DNA from: Amaranthus tricolor
Taxonomy: Eukaryota > Streptophyta > Magnoliopsida > Caryophyllales > Amaranthaceae
Direction of reading: 5' to 3'
Assembly (NCBI RefSeq): GCF_026212465.1
Contig: NC_080047.1
Coordinates: forward strand, 34,077,007 to 34,141,006
Length of the DNA: 64,000 nt
The notes under the pieces were generated by a model. That model worked only from the letters and a program-made list of their open reading frames with translations, made no database searches and was not told the origin of the DNA. The position numbers and the translations under genes were made by a program. This document shows, piece by piece, positions 10,330 through 23,500 of this stretch (the first letter of the stretch is position 1; the number at the start of each line of letters is the position of its first letter).

Positions 10330-11370
10330 GAAAACTGGGAAGTCGATAAGTCGGGGAAAACATACTTTTTAAGTGTTTAGTGATGACCGTGAAGTCTATT
10401 AGTCGGACCATGGTTGAAAGGGTGTGTTGCGAAATTTTTCTAAGTGTTAACTCTTGAATATAGCTGGAAGGTCGAAAAGTCGGACCCCCAATTAGAGAGG
10501 AACGTCATAAATATGTTTGAATGTCAAAGCCATCCAACCTGTGGGTCGACAAGTTAGACCCCCAGGGAGGGAGGAGCAGATAATTATTCAAGTCCTTTAG
10601 CTCTCGAATATGTCCGGAGAGTCGACAAGTCGGACCCTAAACTGAACCTCCAGAAAGGAAAATCATTTTAAGTATAGAGATTACCCATTCTTCCGTCCGA
10701 CTTATGGACACGGCGGGTAAAATGTGATGGAAGGAAATATAAAAATATCTCAAGGGAGAAGGAAATCCGTGTGATCGATAAGTCGGACTCCTTGGTGCAC
10801 CCAGTCATAATATAAAGAGAAGTCCCATATTTCTGTATGATTAAAGACACGGGTCTGCGAGCTGGTTCCTCGTCATAAAAGAGGAGGGGTGAAAAGTAAA
10901 GTGGCTGATTCCCATATTTATCCGTGTGGTCGATAAGTCGGACCCCCAAATGACCCTAATCCAAGTAAAAAATTCTAAGTATAGAACCTCTCATGTGTGT
11001 CCGTAGGATTGAAGATGCGAGTTATGGGGCTCATTCCGTATCATGCTGGAATAAAGAGGGCTGCTTGGACCAAGTACTGAATATTTTTAAAGATATCCGT
11101 GTGGTCGATAAGTCGGACCCCCAGGGGGTCCTTCTCTTTCTCAAAATATTCTAAGTATTAAAGAGGGATTCTCGTGCTGAACTTACGAGTGAAGATGCAA
11201 ACTATTAGTTCGCGGCATAGTTCAACCATAGGGGTAAAAATATCTTGAGAAGAATGCAATGCCGCGTCATTACTAGGAATCTGATTCGTAAAAACCCTTG
11301 GCGTTACGCGGCATCGGTTCAAAACAGACAGTTGATTTAGTCCGCATAGTCGATAAGTCGGACCCTCCTT
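10330..11370 (+). repeat. Dispersed GTCGATAAGTCGGACCC motifs
   Basis: At least eight variants of the motif found in the left array recur here in the same orientation, for example near 10332, 10471, 10620, 10778, 10932, 11105 and 11350. Spacing is irregular, about 70-240 bp. The copy at 11105 also has the hairpin (GGACCCCCAGGGGGTCC). Confidence 0.85.
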
Positions 11371-11754
11371 GGGTGTTTTGTTGAGAACCTGATTTCTGCG
11401 ATATCAGTGAAAGCAAAGGTCGAGACAAGATGTCGCGGAATCTAGATCCCACAGTCACTATTTCGCTGTTGTAATATAACGCGTCTGGGGCTACTCCGCG
11501 GCATACTTCAAGCCGCGGCTTCACATGCCCGTTTGGCCCATGTTCAATATGTTCTTACCTAACAAGCTTAAAAGGTCATATCCTTTTCATTATAACTCAG
11601 AATTCAGCGCAAGGACTGTCGATTCAAAGCTTGCAAACTCAATTTTTAAGATCCTTAAGGAGATTCGCCAGGGCACCTGTTTTTCCGCATAAAGGAGGAT
11701 GTTTCTAGTCATTGTGGTTCTCCCCTCACATCACCCTTCATGCGTGGGGCTAAA

Positions 11755-12404
11755 TGTCATGGTACTGTTTTTTTTAATTAATTTATTTATTTATTAATTA
11801 AACATCATATTACTAAAATACCCCTTGACCTTTCCGGATTGACTTTGACTTTTGGTCAATGGGCTTTCTGCTGGACTTCCCATCTTCCTTGGAAGGCTCA
11901 TGGCATCTTACCTTCAGAATACTTAACTTCCCTGTCATCTATCTTCTTTGGCCATCCTCCTTTTTAGTTGAATAACTGTCCACCTCCCATTACTCCCACT
12001 ACTCCCATGATCTTCCACCTTTCCTCTCTGAAGTAACTTCCCCCTTCAATATTATAAATAGGGACAACCATCAGAGGGGAAGGGACATCTGAAACAGCTT
12101 TTCCTAGTATCCTTGCTTACACTACTTCCTCAAGCCTTCCCAACCACTAGCACTAGAACAAGCAATCTCAATCCCGACCTTCCTTCTTGCATTCCTTCTA
12201 CAATCTGTCATTCATTAATTTCCGATTTACGTTCTAACTTGAGCGTCGGAGGGGTTTTCCGGAAGATCACCCCCCGGACAAGGCTAACGTTATCTTGCAG
12301 GAATTCAGGTCACCTCCTATCATAAGTCGCTTCTCTTGATCACACTTCTACTTGTCTCCAGGTATTTCAAGCGTATCCCACTTCCTCGTTTCATCACCGA
12401 AACA
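11755..12404 (+). repeat. 3' LTR of the Tat element, 650 bp
   Basis: It starts TGTCATGG and ends ACCGAAACA, so TG...CA. The last 458 bp match the 5' LTR segment at all but four positions. The TATA box is at 12053-12060. Host sequence with a clear change in composition follows. Confidence 0.93.
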
Positions 12405-12864
12405 ATTATGAAATTATTAATGAAGAATTTGATAATGACTAAGTTCAGAAAGTCATTCTCAAACTCTTAATTTTACCTACTTTTAAAACAATGGTGAAAT
12501 TAATTCAAATTCAAAATTGATTTCATTGTTTTTTTTAAACATTAAATTTAAGTCAATTCTAAATTTCTAATTAAAATCATTGTTTTTAAAAAATTATTAA
12601 TGTCGTAAATTTATTTTTCAAAATGTATATTATGACTAGAATAAAATTTCATGATATTAGTTTATTTGTAAGAACTTAGAATATAATCTTATGATCCACT
12701 AACGATTTGATTTTATTGGATCCTACCTCTCGAATCGATCACGAATAAAAACTCCATCTCAATAAATTTAAAAGTAATTTGGCATCCAATTACTTTATAT
12801 GCGCCTCATTATTCGAAGGTTGAGTTCCACTTTGGCCTTTGGCCTTTGCATTATCCACACACTT

Positions 12865-13745
12865 AATAACAGAGAATATAATTGCATAACTCTATTGATA
12901 TGATAATTATTGAGAATATAATAGAGAATATCAATAATTATTTTAAATATTTTTCTGAATTCTCATAAATTTTGTACATAGTGTCGGAGCTTTGATCATT
13001 TTTCATAATGGTCTAACACTTTCAACTTAATCATTTCCACTTAAACACAAAAAAAATAAATTATTCAAACCCTTATCTCACGCATCGATGGTGGTAGTGT
13101 TAATCTCACTTTTAAACCAGCCTTTAATTTTTTTTGGCTTTCGCTAAACTCCATGGCTACATCATCAAAACTGTTGTCAACATTGACAAATGGTGGTGTC
13201 CATACAATAATTTTTTCATTACCTAAATTGATAGTTCAACAATTCAATGTCTCTTTTTGATAGAGTTAGTATAAACTATGATTATAAACCAAGACTAAAA
13301 CCAAATTTTATTTCGTAAAACTCATATTTATCTCTCTTTTTTATTAGTTTAAAACTTTATTATACTCAAATCCTCAACTTTTGAGTTGAATGAGTGTAAA
13401 GAAATCAAACAACAACAAAAAAAACCCTTTACTTGCTTTCGTGATGAAGAAATTCTAGTGATTTTAATACATCACTCCAATGACCTCTCTTCATAACCAC
13501 ACGATATCAACACATTTCTAGTTGTGAAACTTATTCTTTTTATATCACCATCATTAAACCTTCCAAATCCAAGTGCTCTTCCACCAACAACCTCCATAAA
13601 ACATATCATGAAAAACTCTCTTCTCTAACTATATTCGTACACATTATCGCTTACTCTTCAAGAAAGTTATTTCCCTTTCGGACATTCATCTTGAGAGGGA
13701 ATAATAGAGAATATAATTGCATAACTCTATTGATATGATGATTAT
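12865..13745 (+). repeat. 46-bp direct repeat, 835 bp apart
   Basis: Copies at 12865-12910 and 13700-13745 share AGAGAATATAATTGCATAAC and the bases around it, with about two differences. Left and right flanks differ, so this is a dispersed or LTR-edge repeat rather than a segmental duplication. Confidence 0.7.
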
Positions 13746-14003
13746 CTTAAGAATATAATTATTTTTATCTTGTAGCTATTTATAGATAATATTACATGTA
13801 ATCTTTATTTTTAGTATTTGTATTATTCTATGTAATATTTTAAATATTTCTTTTCTAGTATAAATAAATGTAACATTATGATTAATATCAACAAACATTT
13901 TAAACACTTCTCTAAACTCTCTACACTTGATACTCTTGTCAACATGTGTTTCAAGGGATGACACTTGAAAAACTAATGTGATGAGTAGTAAAGTATCATA
14001 CGA

Positions 14004-14312
14004 CCCGTTTAGTTGTCAGTAATAAATTGTGAAATTGGTAATGAAAAGTTATTGTAATTTTGGTAGAAAATCTCTTAAAAAGTTTAATGGTCATACTTAT
14101 TGTATATCAAATCTTATTTTCTTCACAAAAATCATATCAATACATTAATTACTATTTAGTATTTACAAATGTGAGATTAGGTGGTAATCGAAATTTTTGA
14201 ATTTTATGATGAAAGTTTCATCACCATGAAAACGACATGGTATATTTCTTGAAAATTTACACTATTAATCATTTCATTACCATAATTTAATACCAATAAA
14301 CAATTGGATGGC
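14004..14312. mobile_element. Possible MITE with imperfect terminal inverted repeats
   Basis: The left end (CCCGTTTAGTTGTCAGTAAT) and the complement of the right end share an imperfect inverted repeat of about 40 bp that includes GGTAATGAAA. Size is 309 bp with no coding. No clean target duplication was found, so superfamily is unassigned. Confidence 0.4.
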
Positions 14313-14989
14313 TAAAGACTAGACAAAACTAGAGTAGAGTACTGCTACCTCTCTCTAAAATAAATAAGTCTGAAATAAATAATCTCAAGTCCTAATAAAG
14401 TCAAAATTAAGAAAAAAAAATAAAAATGATAAAAAAAAATACTCATATCAATAAAACGTGTGAATTAAATAAAAAAGTAAATTAAATATTTAGATAAGAA
14501 TTGATAAAAAATGGGAGTTGCACCAAAAATAAAAGCAAATTCAATTGAAAAGAAAAAAAATATAATAATGATTGTTAGAAACGGGATTAAATAAATCGGT
14601 TGGGCAGTGAGTGGTTTATTGATGTTTAGTATTGATGTTTACGTTCACGCGTAATATATGGTTGGGAAAATGCATCAACGCCTAAGCTATTTAGTATTGA
14701 TGCTAACTGAAACACTTGCATTTACATTTTCACATGCCTTATTAAAAACCATGATTATTTTTTCTTTTGAATGGAAGAATAGATTTGGTCAAGTGGGATC
14801 TTGTTTGAATCGTTTAATTGTATATTTTCATAATATTAAGTTTTTATAATTTTTAAATGTATATAGTTCAATACATAAATGATCAAAATAACACACTGAA
14901 TTGCGTAAAAAGTCAAATATAGCGAGTATAATGAAACGGAAGAAATACAACATTAGTATATATACAAATATAAGGAGAAGTGTGTGTAT

Positions 14990-16190
14990 TGTACGAAGTA
15001 TAGTTTATGCCATATGCCTATGTGCTAGTATGGCTTGTGTGAGTTGAATGGCTTCACTTGATGATCTACTACATGAAGGACAACTCCTTATTTATAAGGG
15101 AGTAAGTGGGTGGCTAGTTACCCTCATTTGGCATGCTGACGTAATATTATTAATTTATTATGATTATCTCCCTTAATTTAGATTGAACATTGTGGCACAA
15201 TTAATCTATGGTGATTAGAAGTAGCTTCTAGAGGCCTTTAAGACATAATAAGAGGCAGTGTGTTCTATTTTAGTTTATCAATTGATCAAGTATTCAATAT
15301 TTTTCACTCAGTTTTTCCGCAAGAATCTCTTTTTCTAAAGATCTTTCTTGAACCGAGGGCCTTTTGATCAAATTTTATTGTATAACAAACTCTTTGGAAA
15401 CAAAGGAACGGTAGCAATTTCAAGGCCTTGACAGAGTCAATTAAGGAAAATACCATTAAGGATTTAAAGCTTCAACTAGTATATAAGCTGAAGTTTGAAG
15501 AGAAGAAAGACAACACAAGAAACAAATAAACACCACTAGACATTCTGAATACACATTGCTTAAGTCTTTCAAAGTCTCAAAGAATCCTTATTCAAGAATT
15601 ACTCTCCAAAGCTCTACATTCAAAATAACCTTTTAAGATATTCATTTAGAGTAACTTCTTGTATTCAGAATTGTAATATGCAATTCATTGTAAGAAAGAA
15701 AAGTGGAAGAGAAACATCTTAGTCACTAGGATTAGAGATTCTAGTTGGTAGCATTTGGCAACGAGGAGTTGTTAGAAGATAAGTGTTACCTTCTTCTAAA
15801 GCTTGTTTCTAAAAATCTAAGGGGAAAGCGAATAAAGAGTTTTTTCCAAAATCTTAGGAGCTAAGGAAAAGCTTGAAGGTAGAGATTAGGTCTTTCAAAG
15901 GATTGAACTCTTTACATTCTTTTGTTCTTTATTATTGCTCTTTATATCATGTTTTGTTCATTGCTCAAACAAGTCTCAAACTTATTCTGCAAAACAACTT
16001 CTTTTTTTTAGTTTGTAACGGTATGGACTTACAGTTTGAAGGCCCTGACTTGTTTTAAACACAAGTCAAAAAGTTGTCATACTCTATCCACCCCCCTAGA
16101 GTATTATATCATTCTTATTGATTCTTCAAGTAGGTTTGTGTTTTTGGGTGTGATAGTGTCATAGACTTATTGGATTTTTCATTGTCAACA
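14990..16190 (+). repeat. Possible solo or truncated Ty1/copia LTR
   Basis: The stretch has TATTTATAAG (15099) and, near its end, TATCCACCCCCCTAGAG (16084), a motif often found near the 3' end of copia-type LTRs. No primer site or coding region follows, and I could not fix both ends. Confidence 0.35.
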
Positions 16191-16191
16191 C

Positions 16192-16790
16192 TGATAATTG
16201 CAATTATTTGCACTTTTTTCATGATTTTATGCTCCTTTATGATGGTCGTTGTACGTCAATTAATGCTTATTTTAAAAGGTTTATGCTACTTAACACATTT
16301 TGGTTATTTATGTTGATTTTAAGTTATTTCGATCGCTTTTAGCATTATTCTTGTTGTTTTGATGATAATGGCGTTTAGAATTAAGATTTTGGCCTGGTTA
16401 AAGAAGTTTGATAAAAAAAAAACAAAAGATCTCAAGAGTGCTCAAAATGCAAAAGTTTTTAGATGAAATTTGACACATATTTACTCTTTGGATCATATCC
16501 TCAAGATTGTTCCAATGATATATTATATGCCCGATTTCGACACCCAAACAAGAAATAACGATTGTTTGAAGTTCGTCAGTTGAGTAAAAAGCGACGAGTC
16601 GCGCACTTTTCTCTGGAATATGCAATTTCGTGGCAGTTTGCAATGATTCCCCGCTTTCTAAGCAACGAGTCACCACTTTTCTCTAATATGCGTTTACAAT
16701 TCGCTTTCGTTGCTTTCGTCTGGATTTTATCATTAACATTTATTATTTTCTAAGACATAGCTAGTATAAATAAAAAGGTTAATTGTAACC
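16192..16790 (+). repeat. Possible truncated Ty3/gypsy LTR start
   Basis: TGATAATTGCAATTATTTGC at 16192 resembles LTR starts of Athila-like elements, and TATAAATAAAA lies at 16765. The right end is not recognisable and no coding sequence is attached. Confidence 0.3.
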
Positions 16791-17577
16791 TAAGACATCT
16801 AGTTTTTATCTTTATTTTACATTTTCTACTTCATAGTTATATTTGCTAAACACTAGTTTTGCATTAGAGAACATTATCTTAGTTCAATTTTGAGTATTTT
16901 CCATTGGTAAATAAGATCTAACAGTTAATTAAATCAATAAAATCATAATCTGTAATCAATAAGACGGTATGAGATTAACACGATCACTTTTAATTATGTA
17001 ATTATTGATTAAACATATTAATCAATAATAAGATTAATAAGTTCACTTTTGATTTATGTATGATGAGACTAACAAGATCATGTTTAATCACGCTAATTAT
17101 AACAACAATTCCTATATGAAACCATTCTACTATGAAACAAATTTATATAATTAACTTATTATCTAATTAATCATTTTAAGATTGTAAGTGATTATTATAT
17201 TATTATAAATAGTCATAAAGTGACTATAAAAAATTAGCATTTTAAAAACAGTAAATATACATTAGGCCAATCGAATATAGATAATCATACCGTGAGACTG
17301 TCTCATTTACAAAAATTTTGTAATTGTAAACCCTTTTCTTAACCACCAAGGAAGTATAATGGATACAGTAATGATGTCATTTTATGTCAAAATTTCCAAT
17401 TTTGAAACAACACACGGAAACATAAAATTTTTAGATCAGGATTAGTAAAAAAAATCCTCCGATTTTGCTCCCAAAACATATTCGATATTTAAAAGGTCTT
17501 TGCTTTCGCCTTTCATATTCTGATCGTTGGATTCATTTTTGAAATAACTTCAAATTCGTAAATAAATTGTTTAAGAA

Positions 17578-20500
17578 ATGGGCCAGCGACAATCAAAGGA
17601 TGAACTGTTGTCCCAGCAAGTTTCTTATGCTAACATAGAAGGCATTAAAGCTCTTCACAGAGAAGGTGCTGGTCTTGAGGTAATGTTCTATAATTCTTCA
17701 CTCCTTCGTTTTTTTTGTGGATTTGACATTTAGCATTGATTTCTATATTGGTATGAAATCAAGCTTAATTTAGGGTTTTGATACTGGATTTCGGATTGAA
17801 CTGAATCATCGAAATTTATGTATTTTGTGGCTTTTGGGTTGTTGGGAATTTAGATAAGTTTGATTTTAAGGGTCTTGAACTATTTTGTGGGATTTTATAT
17901 TTGTGGATTTTGACTGATTAACTAATTTTGGATTGCAAATGTTGGGCTCTTGAAGATGGAGAATTTATACGTTTTTGTTTGTTCTAGGAGATGGATCTGA
18001 TGATGAAATGATTTTGATGAATTTGTATTGGGTCAAATTATTATTATTCCTGTAAAAATTAGGAAACAATTAAGAAAAGGCACGTAGGGGTATGGTCATG
18101 GATATACTTGTGGTAGCCGGAAACCATGAAATTCTTGCAAAATTATATCAAGAACTCCATGCCTCGGGCGGTGTCTCAAAATGATGTATGATGTTGTTTA
18201 GAGTGAAGTGTAATATAGCTTTTGAGACACCAATATCAGTTAGCTTGTTTTATCCCGAGGTGCGTATATAGTGAGGCTTTAGGGCTATCCTTTCTAATGG
18301 ATTTAGCCCATATTATATGAGAAAATTTGAAATAAATAAGCAATTTTTGCACAAAAAATTCATAAATAAGCTTCGGTTAAACTTATATCCACAAATAAGC
18401 GCCTCCAACCCAAAGCTAAGGGTTGGTTTTTGTTTGTTGTTACTAACAACGGGCAATCGCTTAGCTGAGTCAAAGAAAGTCAGCTCAGCAATCGCCCACA
18501 GTTACTAACAGGCGATTGCTGAGCTGACTTTCTTTGACTCAGCTAAGTATTGTCTGCTGTTAGTAAGAGCGGTCCATTAACATCCAAATTTAACAATAGT
18601 CAAAAAGTCAACAAAAGTCAACTCAATTGCAGAGCGGGCAATTACTTGGCTAAATTTTGTTAACTCAACTTAAGTAATGGTTAACAACGGACGATTCGTT
18701 GGCTGACTTTCTTGGCTCATCCTTAGTAATGGCCCGCTATTGTTAAATGCGAATATACCCAAACCTTAGCATCGGACTGAGAGGTGCTTATTTTTTGAAA
18801 TAAGTTTACTCTAAACTTATTTTTTGACTTTTTAAATCTAAATTTGCTTATTTATTTCAAATTTTCACTGTATGAGGCCATATTTTATGTACATACAGTA
18901 ATGATTAGAGTTTAATTTTGTGAATTGAAAGAACGATGTGACTAAAATGACTGTTATGATTATATGAGCAAGATTAGGTTCCATTTTCTTTTAATAAAGC
19001 TTAGATTCAAACTTTTTAATTTGAGTTTTAACCCAAAATAAAAAATTGAAAAAGTTACTTATGCTGACATAGCTTGTAGCTTGAAGATAAAGGAGATTAA
19101 CTTGTTTCATTTGATGATTGTAATACAGTATGTTGATAGAGAAGGGAAGACTCCATTGATTTTTGCTTGCTTGAATCCAACACTCTATGATGTTGCTAAA
19201 ATTCTTATAGAGCTGGGTGCCAATGTCAATGCATATCGCCCAGGTACAATAGGCTTTCGTATTGCCGCTTCTATTTGTTATGGTTTATGTGAAGCCTATG
19301 CATGTTTGTATTGATGAGATTTTCCTTTTTTTAATTGGTTATATCTTGGTTGTTTGAAGATGTGGTAATGCTAAAAATATTCAAGTGGACCATTTTAATT
19401 GTTTTTATTGTTATGGTAAACTCCAAGGCATCATGTTTCCTTTTTTATGTCTTGTATTTGAACCCCGGAAATGAGATCTATGGATAAGCTTGTAAACATT
19501 TAGTGCATACTACATGTTGTATGTGGTTTCTTGGTTCATGCAATCTTTTGAAATTAAGATCTTGACGTTGTTGTGCTTTGTTAGTCTATTGTAAGTCATT
19601 GTAAACTGGTGGGTGACAAAGTTTCAAAAAACTGTTAATTGTGTTATGCATATCAAGCCTGTGTAGAGAGAAATTATGTGCATTGATGTTTCAGTACGAG
19701 ATGATGAACTTTTCCTACTACTTATTGTTCTTTTTCTTATAAGCCAATGGTCGTTGCTTGTAGGATCTTTATAATGGTAGAATATTCAACAAAATGCTCA
19801 TTGATCTGGTGAACAAAATGCCTACATGTTGAACTAATTTTCTTATCTTCGTGATGCTGTATTTAGGTCGTAATGGAGGGACACCTTTACATCATGCTGC
19901 AAAGCGTGGTCTGGAAAATACTGTGAAGTTGCTTCTTTCTCATGGAGGTATGTTGTTTAGTCTAATTTTTTCACCACTAAATATATGTTTATCTCTTCCA
20001 TGATGTACTGAGTGAATGTAATATCCATGCTTTTATCCATTTATTTTGCAACTCAAAAATCCTATGGCCAACCTAAGGTAATGCCGTCCTGCTTTATCTC
20101 TCTATATATGTCATTTAGATGGATAAATCCTTAGTGGGTTGATGTTCTTCCAACAAGAATTTAAAAAAGACAAATAAAAATGAACATATCATTTGTATTT
20201 ATTAGTTAAGGTGCACTCTGTACTGTGTCCTGTGTATACCTTATTATTTGTTCTAATTTGATGTTCAGCAAATGCTTTACTGGTTAATGATGATTGTCAA
20301 ACCGCACTCGATTTAGCTAGGGCAAAAGGCTTCAGCAAAATCGTTCGTTTGATTGAGGTAATCTTATTATCATTCCTCACTCCGAATTTTCTATTCAAGT
20401 GATGAGCATTACCCCATATTAATACTATGTTTCTGTTTTGGTACTTAAAGAGTCATATCTGCTTGTATTCTGGTTGGTTGCGAGAGCTGTATGGACCAGG

Positions 20501-23500
20501 ATTTCTGGAAATGCTAGCCCCTCAGCTGATTTCGAGAAAAGTGTGAGTACAACTTATATAAAATCTCTTATTTTTGGGCCATTGAGGCTGCTGCATGATC
20601 AATAAACAATGTTTGTTTGTAATTGAGTGAAGGATTGGCTATTATCTTTTGGTATCTTGAGAGGCAGTTCTGAATTGCATTGATCAATCTACTCTATCTT
20701 GTTAGCAATGTTGCCTTTTATAAATAAATTTTATAATAATAATTCCTTCTTTGAACAATCTGATTAGGTGGGTGGTTGTTGTCCCATGTGGCTCTCGCAA
20801 TCTCAGAAAGCCTTTCAAATTGGAGCTTGCCATTTATACAAATATACAGGTATTTTTTTCATCCATTGTTTTTTTTAAAAAAAGTTTTTGGGGACTTTCT
20901 AAATTTTCACTCCCTGCAGGTTATATGTCGTGATGATTTTTGGTAGTTTTCTCTTTGAAAGTCACACATGAGGATCTTTTTTTATAATTTTGTGATATGA
21001 TATGGTTTTTTACTTTTGATGTGTGCAACATTTATGAATAGTGTTCTTGTTTGACTATTTTAAGCTTTTTAATAGTCTGAATCCACACAAGCCGCATTTA
21101 TGGAGACCTTGAAGAAATTTGATTATGTTTGGGCTAGTAATTGTTTCTGAACTCAACCAAACACAGTATTGCGATGCTGAAAGCACCCTGAGAGTTCTGT
21201 TGCTAACAGAAATAGTTCTTTTCTGTCAACAGCCCAATATTGAATTTAGCTGGCTTTACTCCTACAGACATTGAAGCGCTTTTGATGAGGGATTCTTGCT
21301 TGTGCTTTTTAAGCCTTTACCCAATAGATATAAGTTCTTTTATGCACCTTTTAACATTAAGGGTTCAAAGTTTTTGCCACTTTAAGTGACTGAAACACTT
21401 CTACTATATCTACCTATCTTACTAGGAGTATTATTTTATTCCTTTCCTCAGTGTTTCACCTGGAAACAATTTTTCCGGGCTTTGGTGTGGAGCTGGCTGT
21501 ACATTTTAGACTCTATGTTGTAGAATTCAAGCAGTATGAATATCATTTCAGCCTAACTGTTATATTTTGTAACTGTATATTTATGTTTGTTGAGATTGTC
21601 TTGTGGAAGTTTTGGCTTTAAAATCTAACTAACTATAAACCTTTTTTCTGCTATAGGATGCTCAGCCTTGTACAACTATTGCTTTGTCAAGGGCAAGTAT
21701 GGAGGAACCGGATTTTCGCCAGCCTTTTCCTGCTGTGATACTTTCTGAATCATCTAGTAATTTTTCTACCGCTAACCTCAGTTTCTCAAAGAACCAATGC
21801 CATTTACATTCTTTGATTGGTTGTCTTTGTTGTTAGTTCCAAGGCGTGGAAGGAGAAGGTGTAGGCCACGACGTGTTAGTCGTAAGTCATTTAAGGACCA
21901 TTTTTAATTTTGAATTTGATATAGGATATCTTATTTAGGCTTGTTTTATCTGCTAGTTTTTGACTAATAGGTCTTATCCACATGTCCTCAAGTGAATGGT
22001 AACTTTTTCATATGCTATGGAAATATAAAAAGCCACAAATTTTTTCTTGATAATGGTATCAAAGAACTCTATGATGTCGAATGCTCTTCGTGAGAAAGGG
22101 ATGGTGCATAAATAAATTTTTTTTAAAAAAAATAGTTTTTAAGTATGGGAGTGGGGCAACCATATAAACAACCCAGAGTAGCAAGTGGGGCGAGCTCACG
22201 TACAGAGGGAGTATATGTTAAAGTTGCTTGTTGTGGAGACTGATAACTTTTTCATTTACTCCATTATAAGTGTCATTTCTAAGGAAATTTTCAGTGAGAT
22301 TTCAGAGTGGGGTTTATCTTGCTTAACTTTTGACTTTATTGAACTTGCACTCTACTTGACTGCAAAGTCTAATTGAAGAAAATAGAAGTAGTTCAATGTC
22401 TCTAATATTTTTATCCTCCACTGGCATATTACCATTCTTTTTGAAATGAATCGTTTTTTGTGGACTTTGCTTTTGAAGTTCGAACTGGTTAAAACATACC
22501 CTGAACTTGGTTCTTGCCTTTGCAGAGACACGCATCAAACTTGCACCACTTACTGAAAATGACAAGCAACAACTGCAGCAGTTCTGTAGTGCATGCAAAG
22601 GAATTCCTCAGGTATCACCTTTTACATAACTATTTGCGTTTCATCTGATGACACTGCACATCATTGCTATTTGAATGCATACATATTATTATCGATTGCA
22701 GCGCCTCGATCTTTTTGACAAAGCATAGTTTTATCATGTATATGAGCACTTTTGATGAGACTACTATGGGTATTTTAGTATGAGCTTAGTTAGTGAGGGA
22801 AAGTAGTGTATAAATGAAGGAAGGGGGAGGAGTAAAGGATGTCAGAAGTATTTTGTATACAATTAGGTTGAGTTCTAAACTCATTTTTGGGAGATACAAG
22901 CCTCTCGAATACTTGTATCACTATCTTTCTTGTAAGCCTTGAGACTACAATCAATACACATTACATTGTCCAGTTCTATAGCTAGCTATTTTTCTGTGTT
23001 CTTGCCCTGCTCTTGATTTTGAAGATTACAAGACCCTACTCAGTCTATTACACTACCTCTCTACCTTGTCAGAACTGTAAAGGATGAATTCATACTTGCA
23101 AATTGGAAACATACCTTGGAATTGAGCTCTGTGGCTCTTGTCCTCATTTCGAGTTCTTTCCATGTGTTGAGAGAAATGCATGTGGTCTTGCATGCTAATA
23201 ACCAAAGCTTGGAATAACTGCATCGATATTTTTCTCCAAATTATAAATCTTTAAAGCTTTTCCCCTCTCCCCCCCTCCCCTCCCACACACACACATTCTT
23301 GAGTTGATCTTGTGTGCACTATTTTAGTGTACGCTAACATTGGACTTAAGGAGTATGCGGTAGTAAGTGTGGGCTAATGGAGTAGATAGTCAAGAGTGTA
23401 GGCTATCGAGAAGGCAATTGTGAAAGGTGCACTATAAAATATTGTGCACTAAGTCTATGTTAGACTTATTCCAATATCTTTCTTTCTTGATTTCAAATTT

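Larger units (their letters stand above)
9925..11754 (-). other. Upstream region of the antisense gene and 3' non-coding region of the element
   Basis: No coding sequence was found. It holds a purine-rich leader with repeated GAAGAT/TTTGAA words (9960-10230), a TATA box on the minus strand, and many scattered AAGTCGGACC motifs. It ends at GCGTGGGGCTAAA (11742-11754), a short purine-rich tract in the position of the polypurine tract. Confidence 0.7.
1..12404 (+). mobile_element. Ty3/gypsy LTR retrotransposon, Tat lineage, nearly complete
   Basis: The two LTRs match: window position 1 aligns with 11947 and position 458 with 12404, without indels. Between them lie a primer-binding site, gag-protease, pol with RT, RNase H, a second RNase H and integrase, then a long 3' region holding an antisense spliced gene. 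The dual RNase H and the extra gene between integrase and the 3' LTR are known marks of the Tat lineage (Retand, Ogre, Cinful/Grande group). By comparison with the 3' LTR, 192 bp of the 5' LTR lie before the window. ATTAT at 12405-12409 would be the right half of the target-site duplication, but the left half is not visible. Over the 458 comparable LTR positions I count four substitutions, so the insertion is recent. Confidence 0.95.
12405..17577. other. AT-rich intergenic region with weak repeat relics
   Basis: No convincing gene. Short reading frames here are not conserved in any way I recognise. Separate entries describe a direct repeat, a possible MITE and two LTR-like stretches. The rest is AT-rich spacer in which I see nothing. 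Confidence 0.7.

Noticed and set aside
18317..18508. Small ORF in intron 1 of the XBAT35-like gene
   Set aside because: It lies inside the foldback MITE.
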